Part shown: positions 27,166 to 36,770 of the stretch, piece by piece
Layout: each line of letters starts with the position of its first letter
Numbering within the stretch: position 1 is the stretch's first letter
Assembly (NCBI RefSeq): GCF_001517975.1
Contig: NZ_KQ950183.1
Coordinates: forward strand, 83,282 to 147,281
DNA: 64,000 nt
Reading direction: 5' to 3'
Origin: Thermobifida cellulosilytica TB100
GTDB lineage: Bacteria; Actinomycetota; Actinomycetes; Streptosporangiales; Streptosporangiaceae
The notes under the pieces: model-generated
Told to the model about the DNA's origin: nothing
Seen by the model: only the letters and a program-made list of their open reading frames with translations
The model's database searches: none
Program-made: the position numbers and the translations under genes

Positions 27166-30100
27166 TCAGACGAGCAGGCGCAGCGCCTCCAGGGCCTTGC
27201 CGCGCACCAGCAGCTCGTGCCGGGTCTGGTTGCGGTAGGTGCGCAGGCAGCCGTAGCAGGACGTCTCCTCGCCGCAGTCGCAGTTCTCCAGCCGCTTCAC
27301 CGCCGCCAGCAGCACCTCGGAGAAGTGCTCGGTGATCCGGGTGCCCCCGCCCGCACCGCCGGGCACCGTGTCGAACAGCACCAGGCTGGTGCCGCGCTCG
27401 CGGCGGTGGTACAGGGTGCCGTCGATGTCGTCGCGACTGATCTCCAGCGCGGCCGAGGCCCCCTCCAACAGCGCGTACAGCAGCGAGTAGCGGGTCTCGG
27501 GCGAGATGTCGTCGCGGTCGAGCTGGAAGCTGCCGGTGAAGGTGATGTCCACGAGGTCGGTCTCGTACTGGTGGGCGAGCGCGAGGCGCTTCAGCGGTCC
27601 GGCGCAGGTGCGGTCCCGTAGCGGGGAGGAATGCTTGCTGGGTTTGCGCGAGGCGAAGCGGTCGCCCCAGCCGCACTGCTCACAGATCCAGAATCCCTGA
27701 CCGCCCGGCCCTTCGGAGAGCGCCACCAGTTGGCCGCGGCTTCCCGCCCGGCAGAGCATCTCGCCTCCCGGATATGAATAGCTACGCTGTGTGGTTAGCT
27801 CGGCGGCCAGGCGCAGCACGTGGGTGGTGCCGTGCCAGGAGCGCTGCGGGGGGACCAGGCCGGCCGCAGCGGTTTGGGGATCGGCCACGAAACCGAACTC
27901 CGGAACGCAGTACCTGGCAGGGGTGCGGGAGTTCTTGGCCGGTTCTTCCCCGCAGGACGAGCAGACCGGGGGGAGGGGAGCCTTGTCCTCCTCGTAGTAC
28001 CTGCAGTTGTCGCACACCCGGTAGTAGGAGAGGGGCAGCCTTCGCTTGGGCAGCAGGTACACGCCGCGCGACGTCCACTTCCTGCCGCCCGCGACGACCT
28101 CGCTGCCCGGCGCGTACTCGTAGATCGCGGAGGTGAGGTCGCGGGACAGTTCCAGGTGCCTGCCCACCGAGTCCTCGGCGTGGCTGGTGCGCAGCTCCAC
28201 GGTGTCCACCGGGAAGCCGTACTTGGGGAGCACGTTGCGGGTGGCCAGGAAGCCGATCAGGGAGCGGTGCTTGATGGTGTTGATGGTTCTCTCGAAGTGT
28301 TCGGCCTTGCGGTACTGGCGTTGCTCGGAGGCTTCCTGGCGGCGGCGCTCGAAGTAGGCCACGTCCTCGGCGACCTCTTCGTGAAGCTTCTCCAGGCGCT
28401 GGCACAGCTTCGCGGCCCACCGGCCGTCGTCCACGCCGAGCTCGCCAGCTATCCGATCGGGAAGGATGCGCCGCAGCGCCGCGCTGATCTCCTCGGGGAC
28501 CGGGGTGAGGAAGGCGGGGACCCGGGTGACCGGCGCGGGGGAGCCGTCGTCGCCGGGCAGGAAGAACGCGCCGACGGTGCGCCAGATCTCCCGGGAATCG
28601 CGGTCCGTGGAGGAGGTCTCCCCGGTGGCGCGGTGCCAGTGCCGGAAGAACGCGGCCAGCGCCACCGAGTGGGCGTGGCGGCGGGCGATACGCTCGTTGT
28701 CCAGCGGCACGTAGGGAGCGCGCACCTGTCCGGCGATCATCTGCTCGGGCTCCTGGTAGCGGGACAGGTCGTGGGAGCGGCGCTGGGCGTACGTGACCAC
28801 CAGGGCGGCCGAGTCGGTGCGCCGTCCGGCGCGTCCGGCGCGCTGCACGTAGTTGGCGGTGGTGGGCGGCATGTTGCGCAGCAGCACCGCCTGGAGTTCG
28901 CCCACGTCCACGCCGAGTTCGAAGGTGGTGGAGCAGGACAGCACGTTGACTTGGCCCTCGATGAAGTTCTCCTGGACGCGGGAGGCTTCCTCGGTGGACC
29001 ACTGCGCGGTGTGCTCCCTGGCGTGCAGCACCACCGGGTTGAGGCTGCGGTAGAGGCGCCGGTAGTGGTCGTCGTCCTCCTCGGGGGCGGGCGGCGTGAA
29101 CGGGTGGAGCGTGCCCGGGCAGTTGAGGGTGGGGCACACCCCGCGCACCGACACCGGGTGCAGGCGGCGGCAACTGTCGCACTGGTAGAGCCGGGTGGCA
29201 GGCGTGACCGGACTCAGTGACAGGAAAGTGTGGTCGACCTGCCAGAGCACGCCGAGGGAACGGTCGGAGACGGGGACCAGCCAGCTTTCCGAGTCGCGGT
29301 GGTGGGCCGCGTCGGTGAGCAGTTGCCACACTCCGCGCAGGATCTTCTCGCCGCGGTGTTTCCGCTCGGTGGCGTCGAGCGTGGGGTCCATTCTGCCGAG
29401 CAGCCTGTCCAGGTAGTTGAGACGGCGGTTGTTCCCCTGGCCGGGCAGCCAGGAGATGACTTTGCGCTTGCGGTCGGGGCCGCTGAGACGTACGTAGATC
29501 GGTCCACGGCGGGGCGCGAACGCCTCGTCGTCGGGGGCCACCCTCTCGGGCATGGTCAGCGCGCCCTGCTGGCGCAGGCTGCGCACGAGTTCGCCGAGCA
29601 GGTCCCACACCTCGTCCTCGTCCAGGCCGAGCTCTCGGGGCAGCGCCGGGGGCAGCCGCGTGCCCTCGGGGCGTTCCATGCGGACGTGCAGCAGGCCGCG
29701 CCCCTCCAGGGACTGCCGGTCGTCGGTGGCGACGAGCTCCCGCATCACCCACAGGCCGGCGGCGTGCTCCCGGCGCTGGCGGGAGACGCGCCGCTCGAAG
29801 TTCCCGGCGCGCGCGGCCCGCTGCGCGGTGTGGCCGATCAGGTCGTCGACCCAGAAGTCGTCGTCGGGGACGTAGCCGTGCTCCAGCCCTTCGAGGATGA
29901 GCCGCCGCTGCTGCAGCAGCGAGTAGCTGTGCTCCAGGTAGGGCGCGAAGAACGCGGCGGCCTGGCGGCTGTCGCTGAACGTGAGGAGTTTGCGGCCCCC
30001 GCCGGGGCGGTCGGCGCGCTGGGCGTCGGGGTCCTCGGGCAGCGCCTGGTAGAGCGCGGTCGCCACCACGGCCGCCGCGGCCTCGTTGCCGCTCTCCAGG

Positions 30101-31902
30101 CGGCGCACCGTGTCAGGGCCGCGTGCCCCGCACGACAGGCAGCCGCTGGGGCGGCCGTTGTTGCTACGCAGCTCCTGCACCGCGCGCGCGGCGCGGCCCG
30201 GACAGCCGGGCAGGCAGGCGCGCGCCGCGGTGCCGAGCGCGCCGCAGCCGACGCACAGGTGGTTGCCCTTTGCGGTGGGCTGTGCGGCGGGCTCCTCCAG
30301 GGTGTCGTCATCCTCGTCGACGGTGATCGGGGTGTTGCCCAGGTGCAGCCACAGGATCTGGTCCTGGGTGCGGCGCTGGGGCAGGAAGCGGACCGCGCCG
30401 TCCTCAGCCGCCGTGGTGCCCACCAGGTAGGTGTCGCCGCAGCGTTTGCAGGCGGCGAGCTCGAAGGCGGGCGCGTGGCAGTCGGGGCAGTGCTCGTGGC
30501 GGGAGAGCCAGACGTGCGGCCCCTTCTCGGACAGGCAGGTGAACGCGCCCTCGGTGGCGCGGGTGAACAGGTGGTAGCGCGCGGAGAGCAGTGGGCTGCC
30601 GTCGGGGTCGCGCACCCGGCTGCCCAGGGCGACCATGGCGGCCAGCGCGGCGGGCTGTACCGCGCCGTCGTCCTCTTCGGTGAAGATTCGCGCGGCCAGG
30701 TCCTCCAGCGGCTGCGGGCCGCCGTCGGCGAGCAGGGTGCGCAGCGTGCGCATGCGCTGTTCGGTGGCGAGCAGCCGGTAGGCGCCGCCGTCGGGGACGC
30801 CGTGCCGCCGGGCCGCGGCACGGAGCTCGGTCTCCGGGGCGGCGGCGTTGCCGATCGCCGCGTAGTCGGCGGCCGACAGCGGCCCCCACGGTTGCCCCGG
30901 AGGATCGGTGCGGTGGGTGGCGGTCACCAGGCCCTGCCGGTCGGGGTCGGTCGCGTCCCACTCGAAGTCCGACTTGAAGAACAGCCGGGACGCGAACTCC
31001 GTGACCTTCTTCGGGTCGTCGCCGACGGTGGCGCTGGTGGCGATGTACTGCAGGCGGCGGCCGGGGGCGACCCGGTCGCGCAGGCGGCGCAGCAGCATCG
31101 CCAGTTCGGCGGCTTTGGCCCCGTCGTAGACGTGCGCCTCGTCCAGGGCGACGAACCGCCAGTGCCCGGCGTGCTCGCCCTCGAACAGGTCGAGGTCGTC
31201 GGGGCGCAGCAGCAGGTACTCCAGCATCGCGTAGTTGGTGAGCAGCAGGTGCGGCGGCCTGCGCTGCATCTGCTCGCGGCTGATGAGCTCGTTGGGCAGC
31301 GGGTCGCGTCGGTGCAGGGTACGGAAGAGTTCCCGGGCATCCCGCTCGCTCTCCTTGGTCTCGCCGGTGTAGCGGCCGAAGGTGATGTGCGGGCTGCCGG
31401 AGAGCAGTTCCCGCAGCCGTTTGAGCTGGTCGTTGGCGAGCGCGTTCATCGGGTACAGCAGCAGCGCCCGCACGCCCGGCCCGAGCTCGCCGCGCCGGTG
31501 CTGCTCCTCCAGCTCGTTGAGGACGGGCAGCAGGAAGCTCTCGGTCTTGCCCGACCCGGTGCCGGTGGCCACCACCAGGTCGCGTCCGGCGCGGGCCTTG
31601 CGGATCGCCTGCTCCTGGTGCAGGTAGAGGGGCCGGTCCAGGTGGATCGCGGGGCCGCCGGGCGCGGCGAAGGAGGGCGACAGCACGCCTTCGGCGACCA
31701 GTTGGCGCGGGGTGGCGCCGGTCCGGTAGGGCGGGGTGGCCTCCAGCAGCGGCCCCTTGGTCAGCAGCGGGCTGGTGCGGATCTGCCGGTCCAGGGCGTC
31801 GGCGAGTCCGCGGTCGCGCAGCGGCAGCAGGGAGCGCAGGTAGCGGCGGTAGCTGTCGCTGATCAGGGCGCTGACGCCGAGGGGGTCCAGGGTGGTGGTC
31901 AC
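27166..31902 (-). CDS. Large DEAH-box helicase with DUF1998-type zinc domain (candidate antiviral DruE-like)
   Basis: A 1578-aa superfamily 2 helicase. Near the N-terminus, VATGTGSGKTESFLLP (Walker A, about 111-126), LLYPMNALANDQL, LLTNYAMLEYLLLRP, DEAH (254-257) and SATV (290-293) are intact. The second RecA domain has FSDSRQAAAFFAPYLE and motif VI as QRAGRAGRR. Between them are cysteine clusters of zinc-finger type (CPDCHAPAFELAACKRCG, CVGCGAL, CLSCGARG). Later come CDNCRYY and CSSCGEEP. The C-terminus NCDCGEETSCYGCLRTYRNQ is a DUF1998/MrfA-type zinc site. GTG 31902 overlaps the upstream gene by 4 bases. Helicases of this build occur in Druantia (DruE), DISARM and the MrfA repair helicases; the large partner protein favours defence. 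Confidence 0.85.
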   Translation of the reverse strand: MTTTLDPLGVSALISDSYRRYLRSLLPLRDRGLADALDRQIRTSPLLTKGPLLEATPPYRTGATPRQLVAEGVLSPSFAAPGGPAIHLDRPLYLHQEQAIRKARAGRDLVVATGTGSGKTESFLLPVLNELEEQHRRGELGPGVRALLLYPMNALANDQLKRLRELLSGSPHITFGRYTGETKESERDARELFRTLHRRDPLPNELISREQMQRRPPHLLLTNYAMLEYLLLRPDDLDLFEGEHAGHWRFVALDEAHVYDGAKAAELAMLLRRLRDRVAPGRRLQYIATSATVGDDPKKVTEFASRLFFKSDFEWDATDPDRQGLVTATHRTDPPGQPWGPLSAADYAAIGNAAAPETELRAAARRHGVPDGGAYRLLATEQRMRTLRTLLADGGPQPLEDLAARIFTEEDDGAVQPAALAAMVALGSRVRDPDGSPLLSARYHLFTRATEGAFTCLSEKGPHVWLSRHEHCPDCHAPAFELAACKRCGDTYLVGTTAAEDGAVRFLPQRRTQDQILWLHLGNTPITVDEDDDTLEEPAAQPTAKGNHLCVGCGALGTAARACLPGCPGRAARAVQELRSNNGRPSGCLSCGARGPDTVRRLESGNEAAAAVVATALYQALPEDPDAQRADRPGGGRKLLTFSDSRQAAAFFAPYLEHSYSLLQQRRLILEGLEHGYVPDDDFWVDDLIGHTAQRAARAGNFERRVSRQRREHAAGLWVMRELVATDDRQSLEGRGLLHVRMERPEGTRLPPALPRELGLDEDEVWDLLGELVRSLRQQGALTMPERVAPDDEAFAPRRGPIYVRLSGPDRKRKVISWLPGQGNNRRLNYLDRLLGRMDPTLDATERKHRGEKILRGVWQLLTDAAHHRDSESWLVPVSDRSLGVLWQVDHTFLSLSPVTPATRLYQCDSCRRLHPVSVRGVCPTLNCPGTLHPFTPPAPEEDDDHYRRLYRSLNPVVLHAREHTAQWSTEEASRVQENFIEGQVNVLSCSTTFELGVDVGELQAVLLRNMPPTTANYVQRAGRAGRRTDSAALVVTYAQRRSHDLSRYQEPEQMIAGQVRAPYVPLDNERIARRHAHSVALAAFFRHWHRATGETSSTDRDSREIWRTVGAFFLPGDDGSPAPVTRVPAFLTPVPEEISAALRRILPDRIAGELGVDDGRWAAKLCQRLEKLHEEVAEDVAYFERRRQEASEQRQYRKAEHFERTINTIKHRSLIGFLATRNVLPKYGFPVDTVELRTSHAEDSVGRHLELSRDLTSAIYEYAPGSEVVAGGRKWTSRGVYLLPKRRLPLSYYRVCDNCRYYEEDKAPLPPVCSSCGEEPAKNSRTPARYCVPEFGFVADPQTAAAGLVPPQRSWHGTTHVLRLAAELTTQRSYSYPGGEMLCRAGSRGQLVALSEGPGGQGFWICEQCGWGDRFASRKPSKHSSPLRDRTCAGPLKRLALAHQYETDLVDITFTGSFQLDRDDISPETRYSLLYALLEGASAALEISRDDIDGTLYHRRERGTSLVLFDTVPGGAGGGTRITEHFSEVLLAAVKRLENCDCGEETSCYGCLRTYRNQTRHELLVRGKALEALRLLV

Positions 31903-34900
31903 GCGGTCGGCTCCTTGAACAGTCGGGCGCGTTCGATTCCGGCGAGGGTGAGTTCGGCGAGGACGAGGTCGACGGCGGCGAGGTCGGGGGCCGCGGCGGC
32001 CAGTTCCGCCCACTCCCGCTGGTAGCGGTCCACCAGCCGTCGGCAGTCGTCCACGTTCCGGGCGGCCAGGCGGGCGGCGGCGGCCAGCGCGACGGACAGG
32101 GCGGGCAGGTCGCGCCAGGACCCGGGTCGGTCGGGGCGGCGGCTGTCGATCAGGGCGCGTGCCGCCGTCCGGTAGGCGTCGGGGAGCCGGTCGCACACCG
32201 CGGCGGTCAGCTTCAGGACGGTGGCCGCCTGGGAGCGCACCCCGTGCAGCGCGGTGCTGTTGCGCACTTTGAACAGGTCGAGGACGGCCTGGGAGCGGCT
32301 GTCGGCGTCCAGCAGCGCCCGGGGCATCACCCGGGCGGCCCGCCACACGGCCCTGAACTGCGCCTCGGGCATGCGGGCGAGGTGTTCGGCGGAGGCGCCG
32401 AAGCGGCCGACGCGGGCGTGCGGGTCGTCCCGGCCCGCCAGCAGCTCCGCGGCGGCGGTCCCGCAACTGTGCTCCAGCTCCTCCAGCAGTTCGGCGTGCT
32501 CGGGCGGCTGCCGGGCTGGGTCGGTGGGGATGCGGGGCAGCAGGTCGCTGGTGGCCAGGGCGGCCGCGGCGGGCAGCCGCTGCCACAGCCGGACCGCCTC
32601 GTCCACGGTGACTCTGTCGTGCTGGGGTGCGGCGGCCAGGCCGCTGGCGATGAGGGCGCGGACGCTGTCGGCGGGGGCCAGCCCGGCGGAGCCGTGGGCG
32701 AGCAGCGCGGTGACGGGGTGTTCGCCGAGGACGCGGGCGCAGGCGTCGACGGCGGCGGGGTCCACGCCGACGGCGGTGAGCCGGTCGGCCAGGCCCACGA
32801 CCCGCCACAGCCGGGCCGCGGTCTCGTCGGTGACGCGCAGCCGGGCGGCGTCGGCCTCTCCGGCGAGGACCCGGGAGAGCAGTTCCTCGTCGGGGTCGTC
32901 GGAGGCGGGGACGCCGGGCGCGGGGCAGGTGAGCCGGTTGGCGTCGCGCCGGTCGGGCCAGTCGGGCCACTCCGCCGCCGACCACGGGTCGTCCACGGCC
33001 AGCAGCACCTCCAGCGGGCCGCCGTCGCGCAGGTCCTCGGGCAGTTCGACCCGGCCGTCCTCGGACACCGGCACGACCCGGGGCGTCCGCCACGGCGCCC
33101 GGTGCGGGTAGAGGGCGGCGTCGATTCCGGGCAGGCCGGGGAAGTCCGCCAGGACGACGGCGCCGTCCTCCTGGTGCGCCCCGGTGGCCAGGCGGCGCGG
33201 GCTGACCACGGCGACGGGCAGGACCCGGCCCCGGTAGGGGGCGACGATCCGCAGGTGCCGGTGGACGGCGGCGGTGTCGCCGATCTGGGCGATCGGGTAG
33301 CGGACGGTGGCACCGCCCCGGTAGGCGGCGGGTTCGACCCGCTGCACCGGCTCCTCGCCGGAGAGCACGGTCAGCGGCCCGGGCAGCTCCCCGCCCTCCT
33401 CGCCCTCGGGGAGGCGCAGCAGCAGGTCGCCGATCTCGGTCACGGTCTCGGTGGCCAGCCGCAGCGGCTGGGGGCGCCACTGGGGGCTGGGGTCGCCGGT
33501 GCACAGCACGGCCAGGTGGGGCGGGCGGACGGCGACGGCCAGCTCGGCGGCGGCGGTGCGCAGTTGCGCCGCCAGCACGGCCTCGCCGAACCCGAGCCGC
33601 TGCGCCTCCGGTTCGACGTCCATCCCGTCGGGGCCGGACAGGACGGCGTCGGCCGGTTCCAGCCCGGCGGGGGCGAGTGCCCGGAAGGCGGGGTCGTAGC
33701 GGACGGCGAGCCCTTCGGCGACGGTGAGGTGGCGGCGCAGCCCGCGGCCGAGGGGGCCGCGCACGGTGAGCAGGAACGAGCCGAGCACGGGGCGGGGCAG
33801 GCCCTCCAGCGGGCTGACGCGCTGCCCGCTGCGGCCGGTGGTGCCGGCCAGCAGCTTCCCGGTGTCGGCGTGCAGCACGTCGATCCGCCAGTCCACGGCC
33901 TCGCCCTCGGCCTCGGGCAGCACCACGACGGGCAGGTCGGCGTGGACGGGCGAGCCCGCCGCGGTGGTCACGCCCCGCACGGGGGCGGACTGGTCGAGGT
34001 GGGGGCGGGCGCGGCCGTGCACGGGGCGTTCGGGGCAGCCCTCCAGGCCGATCCGGTCGCCGCGGCGCAGGGTCACCCGCAGCAGCGTCCACCCCTCCCA
34101 CCCGTAGGGGGTGTCGCCGGGCACGTCCTCGTCGGTGCCGCCGTCGGGGCGCAGCAGCGCGCGGTCGGCGGGGTGCAGCAGCCACAGGCGGCCGGGCGGC
34201 AGGGCGAGCCGCGGGTCGAGCAGGTCGCCGTCGTCGGTGAAGACGAGCAGCGGGTCCTCGGGGTCGACCAGCGGCAGGAGCTCGGTGAACCCGGTGTCGC
34301 CGAGGGTCACGCGCACGGTGCGGCTGGGCTCGGGCAGCGGGAACAGGGTGGGGGAGGCGGCGCCCGTGGCGGCGGCCCACCGGCCGTGGCCGCGCACCTG
34401 GTGGGTCCCGTGGTCGGTGGTGATGTGCCAGCGCACGATCTGGTCGTCGCTGTCGCCGATGACGGGCAGGACGACGTGGACGCCGTGCGCGTGGGGGTCG
34501 AGGCGCAGCCGGGGCCGGGCGGGCTGCTGCCGCCGGGGGCCGCCGGCGCGGCGGGCGGGGGCCACGCCCCTGGCGGCGGCCTGTTCCAGGGCCTCGCGGG
34601 CGGGGGCGAGGAAGCGCGCGGGCAGGCCCACGGAGCGGCAGTCGGTGTCGGGGTCGTCGCGGAGCCGGTCGAGCAGGTCAAGGCAGCGGTCGACGACCTC
34701 CAGGGCGTAGTCGCCGCCCTGGGCGATGAACCGGCGCGCGGGCACGTCGAGGCTGTTGAGGCGGTGCCGCCCGGACACGGCCCAGTGGTGGAAGGCGGGC
34801 GCGTCCAGTCCGGGGGTGCGTGCGCTGCGCTCCAGCAGCAGCGCGAACACGTCGCGCAGGCAGTAGGTGGGGATGCCCGCGTGCATGAGGATCGGCGTGA

Positions 34901-35303
34901 CGTAGGGCAGGTGCTCGTCGGGGAAGGCGTCCAGGCCGAGGTCGTGCAGGGCGTCCAGGAAGGCCCGGCCCCAGGCGGCGTAGTCCTGCCGGGGCGCGGG
35001 CACCTGGGCGGTCTCCCACAGGGCGGGCCAGAACGCGCCGTGGGAGTAGCGGGCGGTGGCGACGCCCGCGGTGACGGCGGCCATGCAGGCGGGCCAGCGG
35101 GACAGGTTGGGGGCGCGTCCCCGGTCCAGGGCCCTGGTGAAGAGGCGGCCGAGCGCGACCGCGGCCTGGTCCAGGTGTTTCTGGGGCAGCACGGCCTCGC
35201 TGACGAGGGAGCGCGACTCCAGGCGGGGCCGCCACTCGGCTTCGCGGATGTCGAGCAGTTCGGTGGGGGTGACCTGGCGGGGCTTTCGGTCAGGGGAGGG
35301 CAT
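31899..35303 (-). CDS. 1134-aa protein of unknown family, partner of the DEAH helicase
   Basis: I cannot name a domain. Residues about 1-240 are helical (TPTELLDIREAEWRPRLESR onward). The middle (about 260-800) alternates beta-rich segments with proline-rich turns, as in a repeated sandwich fold. The last 300 residues are again helical and leucine/alanine rich. There is no signal peptide, membrane segment, nuclease or ATPase motif that I can see. ATG 35303 has TTGGAG five bases upstream, and a consensus promoter lies about 85 bases upstream. The GTGA overlap with the helicase means the two are made together. By size and order it corresponds to DruH of Druantia type III, but homology is untested. 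Confidence 0.75.
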   Translation of the reverse strand: MPSPDRKPRQVTPTELLDIREAEWRPRLESRSLVSEAVLPQKHLDQAAVALGRLFTRALDRGRAPNLSRWPACMAAVTAGVATARYSHGAFWPALWETAQVPAPRQDYAAWGRAFLDALHDLGLDAFPDEHLPYVTPILMHAGIPTYCLRDVFALLLERSARTPGLDAPAFHHWAVSGRHRLNSLDVPARRFIAQGGDYALEVVDRCLDLLDRLRDDPDTDCRSVGLPARFLAPAREALEQAAARGVAPARRAGGPRRQQPARPRLRLDPHAHGVHVVLPVIGDSDDQIVRWHITTDHGTHQVRGHGRWAAATGAASPTLFPLPEPSRTVRVTLGDTGFTELLPLVDPEDPLLVFTDDGDLLDPRLALPPGRLWLLHPADRALLRPDGGTDEDVPGDTPYGWEGWTLLRVTLRRGDRIGLEGCPERPVHGRARPHLDQSAPVRGVTTAAGSPVHADLPVVVLPEAEGEAVDWRIDVLHADTGKLLAGTTGRSGQRVSPLEGLPRPVLGSFLLTVRGPLGRGLRRHLTVAEGLAVRYDPAFRALAPAGLEPADAVLSGPDGMDVEPEAQRLGFGEAVLAAQLRTAAAELAVAVRPPHLAVLCTGDPSPQWRPQPLRLATETVTEIGDLLLRLPEGEEGGELPGPLTVLSGEEPVQRVEPAAYRGGATVRYPIAQIGDTAAVHRHLRIVAPYRGRVLPVAVVSPRRLATGAHQEDGAVVLADFPGLPGIDAALYPHRAPWRTPRVVPVSEDGRVELPEDLRDGGPLEVLLAVDDPWSAAEWPDWPDRRDANRLTCPAPGVPASDDPDEELLSRVLAGEADAARLRVTDETAARLWRVVGLADRLTAVGVDPAAVDACARVLGEHPVTALLAHGSAGLAPADSVRALIASGLAAAPQHDRVTVDEAVRLWQRLPAAAALATSDLLPRIPTDPARQPPEHAELLEELEHSCGTAAAELLAGRDDPHARVGRFGASAEHLARMPEAQFRAVWRAARVMPRALLDADSRSQAVLDLFKVRNSTALHGVRSQAATVLKLTAAVCDRLPDAYRTAARALIDSRRPDRPGSWRDLPALSVALAAAARLAARNVDDCRRLVDRYQREWAELAAAAPDLAAVDLVLAELTLAGIERARLFKEPTA

Positions 35304-35388
35304 GGGGGCTCCAACACGCGGGGGGCGGACGCGAGCGGGGGCGGGGCCGGAACGGGGGAGTTGCGGAGGGGGCGTTCCGTTGCTGCGA

Positions 35389-35417
35389 ACTTAGATGATG
35401 TACGAAAACTATGTCAA
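35389..35417 (-). promoter_or_regulatory. Consensus vegetative promoter of the helicase operon
   Basis: On the - strand, TTGACA (35417-35412) and CTAAGT (35394-35389) are separated by exactly 17 bases, in an AT-rich patch within very GC-rich DNA. The expected leader before ATG 35303 is about 80 bases. This is one of the best promoter matches in the window. Confidence 0.75.
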
Positions 35418-35518
35418 TCCCCTTCTGCTCCGTCTGTTGTTGTTTGGCGCTCGGTGTACACGGACCGGCTGGAACGTGCCGCCGTGTCCGGTTCTCCGAG
35501 GTCGCGGAGGAAGAACAC

Positions 35519-35549
35519 CGCCGGGCCGGGAGGGCGTCCCGGCCCGGCG
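35519..35549. terminator. Hairpin terminator after the 110-aa protein gene
   Basis: A perfect 13-bp inverted repeat (35519-35531 and 35537-35549) with a 5-base loop lies 27 bases downstream of the - strand gene ending at 35576. It would insulate the helicase operon promoter from upstream transcription. Confidence 0.7.
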
Positions 35550-35575
35550 GCGTACTCTCCGCTCCCCGCCCCTGT

Positions 35576-35908
35576 TCACAGGGGGCAGACGGAGACGGTC
35601 ACGGCGAGGCAGGCGTACCCGCCGAGGAGCGCGCCGAGCAGCGCGGCCAGCACGATCAGCTCCCGCTGCTCTGCAGAGCACTCTCGGACACGCCGGTGCC
35701 GGGCGTGCCGGCCGCGGGACCGCCGCGGCCGGACCGGCTCCGACTGCGGGGGAGCGTCGGGGCGGACCACGCGGTGCGGCGGGTGCGGCTCCCGGCAGGC
35801 GTACATCCAGGCGGGCAGCACGGTCTCGGGCGGGTCGTCGGGCACCCAGGGGCGCGGCGGGCGCATCCGGGGGCGGGGCGGCGGCGACGGCGGAACGGAC
35901 ACGGGCAT
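35576..35908 (-). CDS. Small proline-rich tail-anchored membrane protein, unknown
   Basis: A 110-aa protein without a recognised family. Residues 1-60 are proline-rich and basic, residues 60-80 are strongly basic (RPRRSRGRHARHRR), and residues about 84-108 form a single membrane segment (ELIVLAALLGALLGGYACLA) at the very C-terminus. CACGGAG lies about 9 bases before ATG 35908, and a terminator follows the stop. It could be the last gene of the small - strand group upstream. Composition alone could create such a frame, so confidence is moderate. Confidence 0.5.
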   Translation of the reverse strand: MPVSVPPSPPPRPRMRPPRPWVPDDPPETVLPAWMYACREPHPPHRVVRPDAPPQSEPVRPRRSRGRHARHRRVRECSAEQRELIVLAALLGALLGGYACLAVTVSVCPL

Positions 35909-35978
35909 GGTGCGGCTCCGTGGGGGTCGGGACGGCCGGGCGGCCGTCGGGCGGAAAGAAGGTCGTGGTGTGCCCGGG

Positions 35979-36305
35979 TCAGGTCGGGGGGTTGCGGGTG
36001 ACCTGGCGAGGGCGGGCGATGGTGTGGCCGGACAGGCGCAGCGAGGGCGGAAGGCCCGGGGAGTCGGTGTAGCCGGTGACGGTGCGGGGCGTCGGGTCGC
36101 CTCTCAGCCACACCCGGGTGCCGACGGGGTAGGCGGCGCGCAGTTCGGCCTCGCGGCGGGCGCGGGCCACGGCGGCCAGGCGGGCGGCCAGGGCCTCGAT
36201 GCGGCGGGTGGACAGCTCGGCGCCGTCGCGCCAGACCCGCTGGCCGCGCACCCGGTAGACCTCGTCGGTCTCCTGCCCGTCCGGGGTCTTGGGGGTGGGG
36301 GTCAT
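35979..36305 (-). CDS. Small hypothetical protein, coupled to the gene upstream
   Basis: A 108-aa soluble protein of unknown function. The start overlaps the stop of the preceding gene by 4 bases (ATGA), which argues that it is real. Visible features are an EVYRVRGQRVWRDGAELS strand pair, a helix rich in A and R (IEALAARLAAVARARREAE), and a beta segment YPVGTRVWLRGDPTPRTVTG that resembles small SH3-like barrels. I do not recognise a family. Confidence 0.6.
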   Translation of the reverse strand: MTPTPKTPDGQETDEVYRVRGQRVWRDGAELSTRRIEALAARLAAVARARREAELRAAYPVGTRVWLRGDPTPRTVTGYTDSPGLPPSLRLSGHTIARPRQVTRNPPT

Positions 36306-36553
36306 GCGGGCTCCTCGGGCTGGTCGGTGGACTGGTCGGGGGCGGCCGGCAGGTGCGGGGTGGCGTAGACCCAGCGGCCGTCGACCTCCTGGTAGAGGCC
36401 GGTGACGCCGCGGTTGGTCAGCAGGCAGTAGCGTTCGCTGCCGTGGTCCTGGGCCATGCGGTCCAGGTGGGCGGCGGTGAGCACCAGGCCGTCCAGCGGC
36501 CCGGCGTACAGGGTCACGAACCCCTCGCCGGAGGGGGTGGTGTCGTGGTCCAT
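36302..36553 (-). CDS. Small hypothetical protein
   Basis: An 83-aa protein with the pattern VTLYAGPLDGLVLTAAHL and TGLYQEVDGRWVYA, reminiscent of small single-domain proteins common in actinobacterial accessory regions next to DUF397 regulators. No function can be assigned. The stop overlaps the start of the next gene, so the two form a small - strand operon. A weak GGAG lies about 11 bases before ATG 36553. Confidence 0.6.
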   Translation of the reverse strand: MDHDTTPSGEGFVTLYAGPLDGLVLTAAHLDRMAQDHGSERYCLLTNRGVTGLYQEVDGRWVYATPHLPAAPDQSTDQPEEPA

Positions 36554-36770
36554 GGGTGCGGTTTCTCCACTGGTCGGGCGCCGCGCAGGGGGTGGTCCCC
36601 TGCGGTCAGCGCGGCGGACAGGTGAGTGCGGGTCGGGCGCTGCGAGGGGCGGGCTGGCCGGGGGACAGCCCGAGGGCAGCGCTGCGGGTGAGTGAGTGCG
36701 GATCGGGTGCCGTGTGAGGGGCGGCCCCCGGGGGGCAACCCCCCGGAGGGTCCAGCGCTGCGGGGACGAC

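Noticed and set aside
29494-29507. GTAGATCGGTCCAC, one base from the TetR operator
   Set aside because: It lies inside the helicase coding sequence on a conserved stretch, and its second arm is imperfect; most likely chance.
31903-34380. The helicase reading frame stays open far upstream of its start, giving an apparent 2404-codon frame
   Set aside because: The upstream part is arginine/proline-rich shadow sequence of the 1134-aa gene. Helicase motifs and the GTGA overlap place the start at 31902.
32244-36368. Very long + strand open frame opposite the 1134-aa gene
   Set aside because: Glycine/valine/arginine-rich shadow typical of high-GC antisense frames, with no ribosome-binding site or domain.
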